Shown: one piece after another, positions 44,658 through 56,945 of the stretch
How the letters are laid out: each line of letters begins with the position of its first letter
Position numbering within the stretch: the first letter of the stretch is position 1
Assembly (NCBI GenBank): GCA_021432635.1
Contig: MU270043.1
Coordinates: 806,001 to 870,000 of the forward strand
Length of the DNA stretch: 64,000 nt
Direction: 5' to 3'
Source: Thozetella sp. PMI_491
Lineage: Eukaryota > Ascomycota > Sordariomycetes > Chaetosphaeriales > Chaetosphaeriaceae
Program-made: the position numbers and the translations under genes
Notes under the pieces: generated by a model
What the model saw: the letters and a program-made list of their open reading frames with translations, nothing else
The model's database searches: none
Told to the model about the DNA's origin: nothing

Positions 44658-47600
44658 TCTCCCTCTGGGCTCGAAATATGCCCCAACCCTGGATCCTACG
44701 ACCTCACAGCCCCATGGATCACGTCGAAGGGACGACGGCTTAGGACCTCAAGACGTTAAGTCTCGAGGAGGCTCTCGAAAAGAGGACAGAAAAAGGGGGG
44801 AGGGGAGGAGACAACTCCAAGGCTCTCGAGGCTGGCCCCAGTGGTTGGTTTAACGGCCGGCCAGTAGCGCCCACGGCCAATAAAATATCGGCCCCACAGC
44901 GCAAGGTCGAGCTGCAAGCCCGGGATTGTGACAGTGGGGCGAGTGCTGGCTTGGCTGGCTACGAGACATTTTAGCACCAGAGGAGGGTGTCAGTGCCATG
45001 CTGCCGAGGGCTTGGGAGAATCCACAGCATCGAAATGATGCGCGTGTAGCGCGAGCCGCCCCCCCCCCCCCCCAGGATGTGGAATTGCGGCCTCGTAAAC
45101 ACGGAGGCTGCTACTGCACGTAGTAGAGCTGCGAGGAGGCCCACATGAAGGGAATTGTGCATGCGATTCATGCTGTGACTCCTGGTCTCATACCACGTCC
45201 AGGAGGAATACCTAGCTAACACTGTGGTTACCCCCTGTCGTGTCGCAAACGCTGTAGGCATTGGAGATGACGGCAGATGCTCCTTCCCCCTTCCCCTCTC
45301 CACACAGACGCGTGAAGAGGTCATCACGAACTACCATCGACTTTGTCCTCCCTAGATAGTATGTCCGGGCGTGGCTGGCCTAGGCCCAAATGGAGCCCTG
45401 GCGAACAGCGATCGTTTACTGGGGCTCTCGACGTGTCTGACCTGAGATGTCTAGATTGGCGGAAAGGGGGGGATTGGGTGCCAGGTGCTTCGACAGAAGC
45501 GGTGAAAGCGTCGGCTGTCTTGGTTGTGTAGTACAACAGGGATGACCGACCTCAACCAGTACAGCCAGAACACCCACTCTTAAAGGGGGGTGGCGGTTTG
45601 GACGACATGTTTGTTCACCGGCCAACTTCCTCACTCTTCTCTCCTCCTCTCTCTCGTTTGGTTTGTTTTCTACATGGGTCTTATGTCGATATTCTATACC
45701 TGCAGCTTGGCCAAGTGAGAGGCCGGCCCTACCTGCAAATCATTTTGACGGAGCCATGCAATCGTCAGGTTGGATGAGTTCGAGGGGAAACATCCCGAGA
45801 CGATACCAAGCACGCATGCTAAATGCACCAAACGGCAGGCCCTCCCCCACCTTCTCCCGCTTAGATGGTTCCCAATGGGGCCTTGCTATCGCTATCCTTA
45901 TCTCGCATGGGCTGGGATGTGGGATCCCTCTGTGCTTCTATGAGGTCAGATGACGATGAATTTCGGTATCAGGAGCTTGGAGGGTGGGTTGCATGCGAGT
46001 GCTAGCGGCATCTGTGTCGAATCAATCCCACCCCATCTAGTGCCTTTGGGGTAGCCCCACCCCCTCCAGAGCAGTTCGGCGCAAAGCTGCTCGGTCCAGC
46101 CCAGCCCCGTGGGAGGCCAACACGGTCAGAGAGACTGCGCGGTGGGCAAGGGCTGTCATCTTGGTCGCTGCGCTTACTGAGATGGTTGATAGATCAGATA
46201 CGATCGTGGAGTCTGGGGCGGCTAAGCTTTGATCTAGCGAGGCTGGCTGACGGCCGTCTGTGGCGAGCTCTGCGCCGGATATGGCCTCGGCGTGGCATCC
46301 TTCGACGCCAGGATGCGACCTCCTGCTGCTCGGGCGATGCACCTCAGCTGCACATGTGTAACCACTTGGAGTGGGTTCTCCATCGGGATTTGAAGAGGCG
46401 AGAAGCCTCTCCTGAAGCCTAGGACCAGCTGTTTGGCCTGCTTGGGGAATGCGGGGAGTGTCAGTGATAAGATAGCTGTACCTTATAGAGGCGAGGTAGC
46501 CTGGCATCATAGTACGCTACACCCAAAGCAAGGCAGGTTAGGTTACCTAAGGTACTGACTGTACATACGTAAGTTGGTGCAACCTTTGGCAGACCCCCAT
46601 CAGCTCTCTATACGTTCCTCAGTTCATCACTGGCAGTACGGAGATGGAGTAAAGGCAAAGCTAGAGCTATCACAGCTTTATCCTTGGCCTTTCCTTCCGC
46701 TATCTCCATCCTTTCGTGTGTTTTTTTTTCCCTAGCCCGAAGGCCGATACCAACGCTCTACTCTTCCTTGGCCGTTCAGCGCAACATCGCCGCGCAGCTT
46801 TGCCTTGATTCCAGACCAGTAAAGCCGGGAAGAGCAGGGCAGGATGGCACACACCCCTCTTCCCCCGCCCCTCCCCAGAGCTCGCTTGTAGCCAACACAC
46901 GAACAAGGACCATCACGAGTGGCATCAGAATGGGGTGTTGACGATTTGGACCAGATGACATCCTCTACGAACGGGGCTGGCTGTAAGTACTGGTAGCCCG
47001 GCTCAACATAGGGGAGGAGGCTTCTGGCACCGCACAAATTTTTTTAGGGCACCCTGGTCAGCTTGCGTTGAACAAGTTTTGCTCCGTAGATGAAGGTCCG
47101 TCCGACCTCACCGCCTCGCAGATAGGCTTGACCCACAACGGCTCGCAAGTGCGAAGCTGCACCACCACTACACTAACCGAGCTAACTAAGCAGCCTTTCA
47201 GCCTGCCGCTTCGACGGCTTCGGCCTCGTCGCGAGCACCTGCCCCGTGTGACTTGCTTGCATGTGCTGTCTATGAAGCAAAAGCCTCGCGGGACTCTCGC
47301 GATTTTAATGACTGTGATGGGTTTCTCTGATTGTCTCATTCCATAGCAAAGAAAGCATGATGCACTCCATACCATTGCTAGCGCCCCTCCACGCCACCTC
47401 CCAATGAAACCGGAGAGGCTGTCCCCGCAGTCTGCCGCAGTCACGTTTCCGGGTTGGCGACGAGAGGGGCTGCGATTCCGGAGGGGAGGGGGATGGGGGA
47501 GGGAAAAAAAATACCCCCATGTTCGTATACCGAGCCGGGCTGACTTGGGAGGGACTCTCCAAGCCGGCTTGTGTTCTCTCAAACTCTCACGTAAGTCGTT

Positions 47601-47979
47601 CATAAACTTGCAGGGCGGCGGCGGACAATAACGCGCAGCTCAGCAGCTCGCAAGCAGACGCCTTGAGCCGGGCAAATCACCAACGAGCCCTGAGCGGGCG
47701 AACCTGCATGCAGTCTGCGGGCTTGGGCTTGGGATCTACCTGACCTCAAGGCCCCACCCCTCGACCCAGACGAGATCGGACGGCAGCCTCTTTCATTGGC
47801 CGCTGCAGGAAAATCTCGACCAAACTCGGTAAGGCATTTACGGCTCACCGTCCCAGCTGCTCCAGGGGAGACCCCGCGCCAGCACCGCCCAATTGACCAC
47901 TAAGGGTCGGCTAACGACGGGCGGGACGAAAACTTTTTGAGGTAGTGGCGGATCTCTGCACTTGTCAAAACCTTCGTCA

Positions 47980-48018
47980 ATGCAAGGGCAGCCCACTTAC
48001 TCAAAGAGAGAGGGGTGA
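47980..48018 (+). promoter_or_regulatory. Candidate upstream ORF 1 of the CPSase/ATCase gene
   Basis: ATG followed by 11 sense codons and TGA (peptide MQGQPTYSKREG), 266 nt before the main ATG. Whether it lies in the mRNA is unknown: a CT-rich tract with a possible 3' splice site (CTCCCAG, about 48053-48059) sits just downstream, so it could also be upstream of the transcript or within a leader intron. Confidence 0.3.
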
Positions 48019-48090
48019 CGAAAAAAAAATCCTTTTACTCTTTTCTTCCTTCTCCCAGTCGAGCAGAGAGTCTGTTGGAAGCTTTAGACA

Positions 48091-48105
48091 ATGCTTTTGA
48101 TCTGA
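48091..48105 (+). promoter_or_regulatory. Candidate upstream ORF 2 of the CPSase/ATCase gene
   Basis: A very short frame (MLLI, stop) 179 nt upstream of the main ATG, after the CT-rich tract and so more likely to be within the mRNA than the first. It is the only other ATG in the last 300 nt of the leader. Confidence 0.35.
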
Positions 48106-48283
48106 AGAAGCGACCTGACCAGCATCGTTCGAGCTCCCACTTCAATTGCTTCGAAGGGAGCTCTTGAGCTCTTCGATAGCTTCCCTCTCCCTTCCTACTC
48201 TTTTTTCTCTCGTCGCTCGCCCTCCCCTCAGCCCGCACCACCACACCACCGCTCTGCCATCCCTACCCTCTTCTACCGCCGCC

Positions 48284-51200
48284 ATGGCTACAATGGCCTT
48301 CGCGCCAGCCTCGGCTCGCATCGTAAACGCGGAAGATGAGGGCCTCATCTGCCTGGAGCTTGAGGATGGCTCCTCGTACCAGGGCTACAGCTTCGGTGCC
48401 AAAAAGACGATTGCCGGCGAGCTCGTCTTCCAGACGGGCATGGTGGGGTATCCCGAGTCGGTGACTGACCCCTCGTACCGCGGTCAAATCCTCGTCATCA
48501 CCTTCCCCCTGGTCGGTAACTACGGTGTTCCCTCGCGCGAGGCTCTTGATGAGCTCCTCGGCGACCTCCCTGCCCACTTCGAGTCCTCCCAGATCCACAT
48601 TGCTGGTCTCGTGACAGCTTCGTATTCCGGCGAAGACTACTCCCACTTCCTCGCACAATCATCTCTCGGGACATGGCTGAAGGAGCAAGGTATTCCCGCC
48701 ATGTACGGCGTCGATACCCGAGCTTTGACAAAACGGATCCGGGAGAAGGGTAGCATGCTCGGAAGGATGCTTCAGCAGAAGCAAGACCTGCCGAACGGCA
48801 CCGGGAGCCCGCACATTACGGAGAGCTGGAAGCCCTATTTCGACACAATTGATTGGGTGAACCCGAACGAGAAGAACCTCGTTGCTGAGGGTGAGTTACC
48901 ACCGGACGGCCCTTGTATAGTTGCGCGTCCGCTCATTTCCACCTAGTCTCCATCAAGGCCCCCAAGCTGTACAAGCCACCCGTAGGGACTGCGCGCAAGC
49001 ACCCGTCCGGTCGTTCGATCCGTATTCTCTGCCTCGATGTTGGTATGAAGTACAACCAGCTTCGATGCTTCCTCAAGCGCGGTGTAGAGGTTCTGGTGTG
49101 CCCCTGGGACTACGACTTCCCTTCCCTTGCTGGAAAGGACTATGACGGTCTCTTCATCTCGAATGGACCTGGTGACCCGGCCGTGATGGAACCCACCGTG
49201 AAGCGGATCGCCTCAGCTATGGGCGAGAACCGCACCCCGATCTTTGGTATCTGTCTGGGCCACCAGCTTCTCGCTAGAGCTGCTGGTGCCAAGACGACCA
49301 AGATGAAGTTTGGTAACCGTGGACACAACATCCCCTGCACCAGCATGGTCACTGGGAAGTGCCACATCACCTCACAGAATCACGGGTTCGCTGTCGATAG
49401 CTCTACTTTACCGCCTGACTGGCGGGAGCTGTTTGTCAATGCGAACGACGGCAGCAATGAAGGCATCATGCACGCCGACCGGCCTCATTTCAGCGTTCAG
49501 TTCCACCCTGAGAGCACTCCAGGGCCGCGTGACACGGAATTTCTCTTCGACGTCTTCATCAATACCGTCGTGGAGTGCAGTAACGACCTCCGTCTGCTCC
49601 AGAAAGCTGTGGCCTTCCCCGGCGGTACAGCTGAGGAAAACAGCAGGCTCCACCCTCGCGTGAAGGTCAAGAAGGTGCTTGTTCTTGGCAGTGGCGGTCT
49701 GAGCATTGGCCAGGCCGGAGAGTTCGACTACTCTGGCAGCCAGGCGATCAAGGCTTTGAAGGAGGAGGGTATCTACACTGTCCTCATCAACCCCAACATT
49801 GCCACCATCCAGACCTCCAAGGGCCTCGCGGATAAGGTCTACTTCCTACCCGTCAACGCCGAATTTGTACGAAAAGTCATCGTCTATGAGCGGCCGGATG
49901 CTATTTACTGCACCTTTGGTGGTCAGACGGCCTTGCAGGTGGGCATACAGCTGAAGGATGAGTTTGAGAAGCTGGGCGTCAAGGTCCTCGGTACTCCGAT
50001 CGACACCATCATCACCACTGAAGACCGTGAGCTTTTCGCTCGTAGCATGGAAGAGATTGGGGAGAAGTGCGCCAAGTCAGCCTCGGCGTCCAGCGTGGAT
50101 GAGGCCCTTCGGGTAGTCAAGGACATTGGTTTCCCCGTCATTATTCGCGCCGCCTATGCACTCGGTGGTTTGGGGAGTGGCTTCGCGAATAACGAGGCCG
50201 AGCTCGTCGATCTGTGCAACAAGGCACTTGCCGCCAGCCCCCAGGTCCTGGTCGAGCGCAGCATGAAGGGCTGGAAGGAGATCGAGTACGAGGTTGTTCG
50301 CGACGCCCAAGACAACTGCATCACTGTCTGCAACATGGAGAACTTCGATCCCCTCGGCATCCACACTGGAGACTCCATCGTTGTTGCCCCGTCCCAGACG
50401 CTTTCTGACGAGGACTACAACATGCTCCGCACGACCGCCGTCAACGTCATCCGTCACCTCGGGGTGGTAGGTGAATGCAATATCCAGTATGCTCTGAATC
50501 CATTCTCCAAGGAGTACTGCATTATCGAGGTCAATGCTAGGCTGTCCAGATCCTCTGCCCTGGCGTCCAAGGCCACCGGATACCCCCTGGCTTTCATCGC
50601 CGCTAAACTTGGCCTCGGCATCCCGCTCAAGGAGATCAAGAACTCGGTCACCAAGGTGACTTGTGCCTGCTTCGAGCCCTCTCTCGACTATGTCGTTGTC
50701 AAGATGCCCCGCTGGGATCTCAAGAAGTTCACGCGCGTCTCAACGCAGCTGGGATCATCCATGAAGAGCATAGGCGAGGTGATGAGCATTGGGCGAACCT
50801 TCGAAGAAGCCATCCAGAAAGCCATCCGTGCCATCGACTTCCACAACCTCGGCTTCGGCGAGACTAAGGCGCTTATGTCGATTGATGATGAGCTTCAGAC
50901 CCCGTCGGATCAGCGACTCTTCGCCATTGCCAATGCCATGCATGCTGGGTATTCGGTCGACAAGATCTGGGAGATGACCAAGATTGACAAGTGGTTCCTC
51001 AATAAGCTCAAGGGGCTTAGTGAATTTGGCAAGTCAATGAGCAAGTTCACCGAGAGTGATATCGCCCAGCGGCCAGATCTGCTTCTGCGGGCGAAACAGC
51101 TCGGATTCAGCGATCGCCAGCTCGCAAAGTTCGTTGCCTCCACCGAGCTTCTTGTTCGACGCATGCGTCTCGAGGCGGGCATCACTCCGTTCGTCAAGCA

Positions 51201-54200
51201 GATTGACACGGTCGCTGCCGAGTTTCCGGCCTACACGAACTACTTGTACCTGACGTACAACGCTACCGAGAGTGATGTCCCCCTAAATGAGAATGGCGTC
51301 ATGGTTCTGGGCTCCGGAGTGTACCGTATTGGCTCCTCGGTTGAGTTTGACTGGTGCTCCGTCCGGGCGATCCGCACGCTCCGGGAATCGGGCTTCAAGA
51401 CCATCATGGTCAATTACAACCCCGAGACCGTAAGCACGGACTACGACGAAGCTGATAAGCTCTACTTCGAGAACATCAACTTGGAGACAGTCTTGGACAT
51501 CTATCAGATGGAGTCTGCGCGGGGTGTGCTTGGCGCCATGGGTGGCCAAACCCCGAACAACATCGCGCTCCCTCTTCTGCGCTCGGGCGTCAAGGTCCTC
51601 GGGACTTCACCAGAGATGATTGACACGGCCGAGAACCGCTACAAGTTTTCGCGCATGTTGGACACGATTGGGGTTGATCAGCCTACCTGGAAGGAGCTGA
51701 CGAGCTTCGTAGAAGCCAAGGCATTCTGTGACAAAGTCTCGTATCCTGTGCTCGTTCGTCCCTCATACGTCCTCTCGGGTGCGGCCATGAACACAGTCTA
51801 CTCCGAGAAAGATCTAGAGTCTTATCTGAACCAAGCCGCGGAAGTTTCACGGGAACATCCCGTCGTGATCACCAAGTACATCGAGAACGCCAAGGAGATC
51901 GAGATGGATGCCGTCGCAAAGAGCGGTAAGGTCGTTGGCCACTTCATCTCGGAGCACGTCGAGAATGCTGGCGTTCACTCAGGAGACGCTACTCTCATCT
52001 TGCCACCCCAAGACTTGGAGCAGACCACCATCGAGAGGATCGAGGAGGCTACGCGCAAGATCGGAGCGGCTCTCAACATCACGGGGCCTTTCAATATCCA
52101 GTTCATCGCCAAGGACAATGATATCAAGGTCATCGAGTGCAACGTCCGCGCTTCTCGATCCTTCCCCTTCGTGTCGAAGGTCATGGGAGTCGACCTCATT
52201 GAGATGGCTACTAAGGCCATCATGGGGCTTCCCTTCGAGGCATACCCCCAAGTCGAGCGGCTCTCCGAATGTGTCGGTGTAAAGGTGCCGCAGTTCAGTT
52301 TCTCCCGGCTGTCTGGTGCCGATCCGGTGCTAGGTGTCGAGATGGCGTCCACGGGCGAGGTTGCGTGCTTCGGAAAGGACAAGAATGAGGCCTACCTAAA
52401 GGCCCTCATTTCGACCGGCTTCAAGATACCTAAGAGCAACATTCTCCTCTCCATTGGCTCGTACAAGGACAAGAAGGAAATGCTCCCCTCGGTGGCCAAG
52501 CTGCAGAAGCTGGGTTATAACCTATTCGCCACTGCCGGAACTGCCGATTACCTCCAGGAGCACGGCATTCCTGTCCGATTCCTCGAGGTTCTCGATGAGA
52601 AGAAGGAGGATGCCCGCACCGCCGAGTACTCGCTGACGCAGCACCTTGCCAACAACATGATAGACCTTTACATCAACCTCCCGTCGAACAACAAATACAG
52701 GCGCCCGGCCAACTACATGAGCAGGGGCTATCAGACTCGCAGGATGGCCGTCGACTACCAGATCCCGCTTGTCACAAACGTCAAAAATGCAAAGATCCTG
52801 GTCGAAGCCATTGCTCGCCACTTTGACCTCGATATCAGTCTCCGGGACTACCAGACCAGCCATCGCACCGTCCAGCTTCCAGGACTTGTCAATATTGCTG
52901 CATTTGTCCCCGGCCTGGTAACTCCAGAAAATGATGACCTGGAGGCGGTGACCAAGGCCTCGATCGCGGCAGGCTTTAGCATGATTCGTGTGATGCCTCT
53001 TGCTCTAGAGGGATCTATCACTGATGCCATTTCGCTCAAGAGTGCCCAGCAGAACAGCAAGAGGGGAGGCTACTGTGACTACAACTTCTCGGTAACCGCC
53101 ACCTCCGCCAACGCGAACCAGATCAGCCAGGTCGCCGGTGAGGTCGGGTCCTTGTTCATCCCATTCCACCACCTTTCAGATAACATCAGCAAGGTAGCAA
53201 CGGTAGAGGCGCACTTCGATGCCTGGCCCACCCACAAGCCTATCATCACCGATGCTAGGACCACTGACCTGGCCTCAATCCTCCTCCTAGCTAGCCTGCA
53301 CAACAGGCGCATCCACGTGGCTGCCGTGACGACCAAGGATGACATCAAACTCATCGCCTTGGGCAAAGAAAAAGGCCTCAAGGTCACCTGCGACGTCTCG
53401 ATTTACTCGCTCTATCTCTCGCAGCAGGACTACCCAGGCAACCGGCTCTTGCCGACTGTCGAGGATCAGGCCGCTTTATGGGAGCACCTTGCCACAATCG
53501 ACGTCTTCTCCATCGGCAGCCTGCCCTACCAGCTGGCTCACTCTCTCAAGCAGAAGACGAGCCCGGCGGTCGGAATTGCCGATGCCCTTCCCCTGCTGTT
53601 GACTTCGGTCACGGAGGGCAAGCTCACCCTGGATGACATCAAGGTCCGGCTCCATGACAACCCGATCGAGATATTCGAGCTGCACGACCAAATAGGCACG
53701 ACGCTCGAAGTTGAGATCGACAGGCCGTATGAGGTGGTCGCCACGGATTCCTGGTCGCCATTCGCAGGCAAGACCATGAGGGGTGCCGTGCAGCGCGTGA
53801 CTTTCAACGACAAGGTCGTCTGTCTTGATGGAGCCGCGCTGCCTCTTCCCCCGCAGGGCAAGGACATGTCAACCCACGGTGCCCTGCCTCCCTTGGCTAC
53901 GCTATCGTCTCCTCAGATCAAACCTCTACACCAGACGATGTCGCCGGTGCCCGACAGCCCTTATGTCGGCCCTCGTCGACAGTCCATGCTGGGGCCAAAG
54001 CCGACCGCGGTTAGAGCCAGGGACAACGCGCTGGGATTGTTGCCACCCGCCAGGGTATCTCATGTGGATGAGCTTGGCCCTCCTCTTACCCTGCGACCCG
54101 CAACCCGCTCCAGCCTGCAAGAGCTGCTCTCCGCGCCGTCGCAGTTCAAGAATTCGCACGTTCTCTCTGTCAAGTCGTATGAACGTGCCGACCTGCACCT

Positions 54201-55127
54201 TCTCTTCACCGTTGCTCAAGAGATGCGCCTCGGCGTGCAGCGCGAAGGTGTGCTGGATATACTCCGAGGTCGGGTGCTCTGCACTCTATTCTATGAGCCA
54301 TCGACCCGCACATCAGCCTCGTTTGACGCCGCGATGCAGCGCCTCGGAGGTCGAACCGTAGCCGTCGCTGTCTCAACCTCGTCAGTGCAGAAGGGCGAGA
54401 CACTCCAGGATACTCTCCGAACCCTGGCATGCTACGGCGATGGTATCGTCCTCCGCCACCCGAACGAAAAATCGGTCGACGTCGCACGGAAGTATAGCCC
54501 CGTCCCTGTCATCAACGGAGGAAACGGGAGCAAGGAGCATCCGACCCAAGCGTTCCTGGACCTCTTCACGATCCGTGAAGAGCTAGGTACCGTCCAGGGC
54601 TTGACCATTACGTTTGTTGGCGACCTCCTGTATGGCCGTCCCATCCACTCGCTCATCTACCTGCTCCGCCATTACCAGGTCAAGGTACAGCTAGTATCAC
54701 CCAAGGCACTCGCGCTTCCGGCCGATGTCCGGCGCCAGCTGGATAGTGCCGGTCAATTCTTGACTGAGTCGGAGACGCTGACTCCGGAGATCCTGGCGCG
54801 TAGCGACGTCTTGTACTGCACGAGAGTGCAGAAGGAGCGCTTCCCAAGCATGGAGGATTACGAGCGGGTCAAGGAGAGCTATCGCATTGACAACAGCACG
54901 CTCAAGCACGCCAAGCCTACTATGGTGGTTTTGCACCCTCTTCCACGGAATGAGGAGGTTGCGGAGGAAGTTGACTTTGACAATAGGGCGGCCTACTTCC
55001 GGCAGGTGAGTTGGATTTCTTGAACCCTCTAGACCATTCAGATGAACAGAACTAACTCTATACCGTGCAGATGCGTTATGGTCTCTACTGCCGCATGGCC
55101 TTGCTGGCTTTGGTCATGTCTGGCTGA
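48284..55127 (+). CDS. ura2: Carbamoyl-phosphate synthetase / aspartate carbamoyltransferase fusion, 3 exons
   Basis: Catalyses the first two steps of pyrimidine synthesis: glutamine + bicarbonate + ATP to carbamoyl phosphate, then carbamoyl aspartate. Exons 48284-48890, 48947-55005 and 55071-55127 give 2240 residues, the normal length. The ATG has a strong context (GCCGCCATGG). Order: glutamine amidotransferase with nucleophile Cys305 (GICLGH) and FHPES near 388; CPSase ATP-grasp halves from about 445 and 986 ([28 protein letters not shown]); MGS-like allosteric domain near 1367, the expected UTP site; a dihydroorotase-like domain from about 1510 in which the metal-binding HxH is absent ([11 protein letters not shown]), as in other fungi, so it is not catalytic; a Pro-rich linker; ATCase from about 1923 with FYEPSTRTS at 1984-1992 and [10 protein letters not shown]. 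The last exon adds only [18 protein letters not shown]. Known as pyr-3 in Neurospora. Confidence 0.97.
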
Positions 55128-55833
55128 GTTGAGACGTAGGACTTGTAGTTCGGTCCGCTTTCGTGCTGATCTATTTGATCCACCTGTTCCTTGGATTTTC
55201 AGCAGAGGAGGAAAAGTTGATGATACTTTGATCGCGTCTATTTCTTTTTTTTTCTTTTCCCTAATTTTTTTTTGGCTTAAAGTTCCTTCACTCCGAGATT
55301 GAGATAAACCCCGTTTCAGGGAACGCCCACCCAGTAAAGGAAAAGGTACACTAGATTTTGAATAGCCCAGGCTACACTACGTAATTCGTATGAGTGAATG
55401 ATTCGGAAGATACCCTTGTGGGGCTGCGTACGTATTAGGGTTATACGTACGTACGTTGGTTCGGTCGGCTAGGTAAAATGTTTGTATATAGTGTAAATAT
55501 ATATTTATGTATTTCGTTGTGCGTTTTGTGTACGTTGTGTATGTTGTGTGCGTCTGTGTGCGCTTGTTTATTTTATGCTGCTGGATTGTGCCAAGCGTTT
55601 GGTCCAGCCCGTCCGTCGGCTTCCTTCTTGCACGTTTCCACCGTGGCTAGCAGACTCTGAAAAGGTGCCTTGGAATGTACGTGTTTCTAAAGCCTAGGAG
55701 ATGTCTACCTCTACCTGCCGGTGTATGCATATCTTTCTATGCAACCTCCCAATGCTTCACAGCGCCTTGCCCAGCGTCAGAGTTATGCTTGCTAGACGCC
55801 CGTCTTCCATCTTCTATGACACCTGGCCCCTCC
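55128..55833. other. Convergent 3' intergenic region
   Basis: About 700 bases. Includes a TACGTACGTACG palindromic run (about 55425-55456) and a long GT-rich, AT-rich segment (55480-55575) of the kind found at fungal 3' ends. No supported gene. Confidence 0.45.
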
Positions 55834-56945
55834 TCAAGGGCTTAGCCTTTCTAGCACCCAGCCACCGTCCTCTCCTTCCACCCTGTCGTAGACGAAGCGG
55901 TCGTGCAGACGGTTCTCGCGGCCTTGCCAAAACTCGATCCGCTCTGGCACAATCCGGAGCCCGCCCCAGAACTCGGGAACGGGAATCTGCTCCTGGTCCT
56001 TGAATCGCTCCTCCACCTCGGCCACCCATCGATCCAGCTGCGCCCGCCCGTCGTCATTGGGCACGTCGGGATCCGGCCGCACAGCCATGCTCTGCCGGCT
56101 AGCCCAGGCGCCGATCCGGCTGCCACGCACGCGTGTGTCGTAGTAGGTTTGGCTCTCAGCCGCCGACAGGCGGTGCGCGCGGCCTTCGACCCGGACCTGG
56201 CGCTCTTGGCTCTCCCACCAGAATGTCAAGGCCGCCCAGGGATTGGGCTGGCGGTCGTCGGCCGGGGGGATGCCAAACAGATCGCGCGCCTTGCCCGAGG
56301 TGCCGAAGTTGCTGTACACGACGAACCCCTGGGCGTCGAGCTCCTTGAGGTACACCATGCGCGCCGACACGCGGCCACTGGGCAGCGCAGCGGTGGAGAG
56401 GGTGCACGTCTCCGGGTGGCCGACCCCGGCGGCCGGGTCCGAGGCCGTGGTGAACCAGGCATGGAATTGGGCGACGGGGTTTGCGGGATCCAGGTCCGAG
56501 CGGTGCAGGCCCGAGTTCTTGAGGAACTGTGGTGCCGAGGCTGAAGGAGCAGGAGGCCCCGGCAGGGCGGCGCTCTGCGGCGCCGGTGAAGAGGAGCTCG
56601 GCGTGCCGGTGGGCGCGACTTGGGCTTGCTGTCAGCCGTCGTCTGCTTTTTGTTCCTTTTTGTGCGTCACCGATGTAGGGGGACGGAGGACGGAGGACGG
56701 GGGACGGAGGACGGAGGACGGGGGACGGAGGACGGAGGACGGGGGACGAGGGCCTCTCCCTCCCCCTCGGAGGGAGCACGCAGGGAGCTTGCTCGCCTCA
56801 CCAAAGCCGGAAAAAGACATGAAGAAGGCAGGGTTTCCCGTGGCGGCCCGCGTCCCACGAGTCCTTTTCTCCTTGCCGAGGCCGCCCCGGGAGGGAGGTT
56901 GAACTTACAAATCAGCTTCTCGCCGTTCTTGGGATGAAGCGCCAT
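55834..56945 (-). CDS. pdx3: Pyridoxamine 5'-phosphate oxidase, 2 exons
   Basis: FMN enzyme that oxidises pyridoxamine or pyridoxine phosphate to pyridoxal phosphate (vitamin B6 salvage), cytosolic. The body is clear: NSGLHRSDLDPANPVAQFHA, ALPSGRVSARMVYLKELD, GFVVYSNFGTSGKARDLF, ALTFWWESQERQVRVEGRA, and the C-terminal dimerisation block FWGGLRIVPERIEFWQG...RLHDRFVYDR. An upstream exon (56945-56909, MALHPKNGEKLI) joins across a 284-nt intron (donor GTAAGT) to an acceptor at AAG/56624, giving 275 residues. The stronger CAG four bases upstream in transcript order would break the frame, so the exact acceptor is less certain than the domain. The linker after the join is Ala/Pro/Ser-rich. The intron contains a minisatellite. 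Convergent with the CPSase/ATCase gene. Confidence 0.85.
56678..56748 (+). repeat. Minisatellite in the PNPOx intron (7-bp unit, 21-bp higher order)
   Basis: About 71 bases made of GGACGGA / GGACGGG heptamers arranged as three 21-bp blocks plus a partial one. It lies wholly in the first intron of the pyridoxamine-phosphate oxidase gene. The minus strand is C-rich; the plus strand is G-rich with runs of five G, so it could form G-quadruplex-like structure. Confidence 0.85.

Larger units (their letters stand above)
44658..48283. other. 3.6-kb gene-poor intergenic region
   Basis: Probably the divergent promoters of the channel gene and the CPSase/ATCase gene. It holds a C-run of about 15 at 45060-45074, A- and T-runs at 46722-46730, 47508-47515 and 48020-48028, TAGGTTACCTAAGGTAC motifs around 46540-46555, and CCAAT boxes near 47793-47797 (minus) and 47888-47892 (plus). 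No conserved protein is seen. Confidence 0.45.

Noticed and set aside
46037-46510. 157-codon minus-strand frame
   Set aside because: ATG present, but no recognisable motif and mixed composition; not separable from chance.
56156-56902. Long frames on both strands over the PNPOx gene and minisatellite
   Set aside because: Antisense or shifted readings of the oxidase and of the heptamer repeat (PPSSVLR-type peptides).
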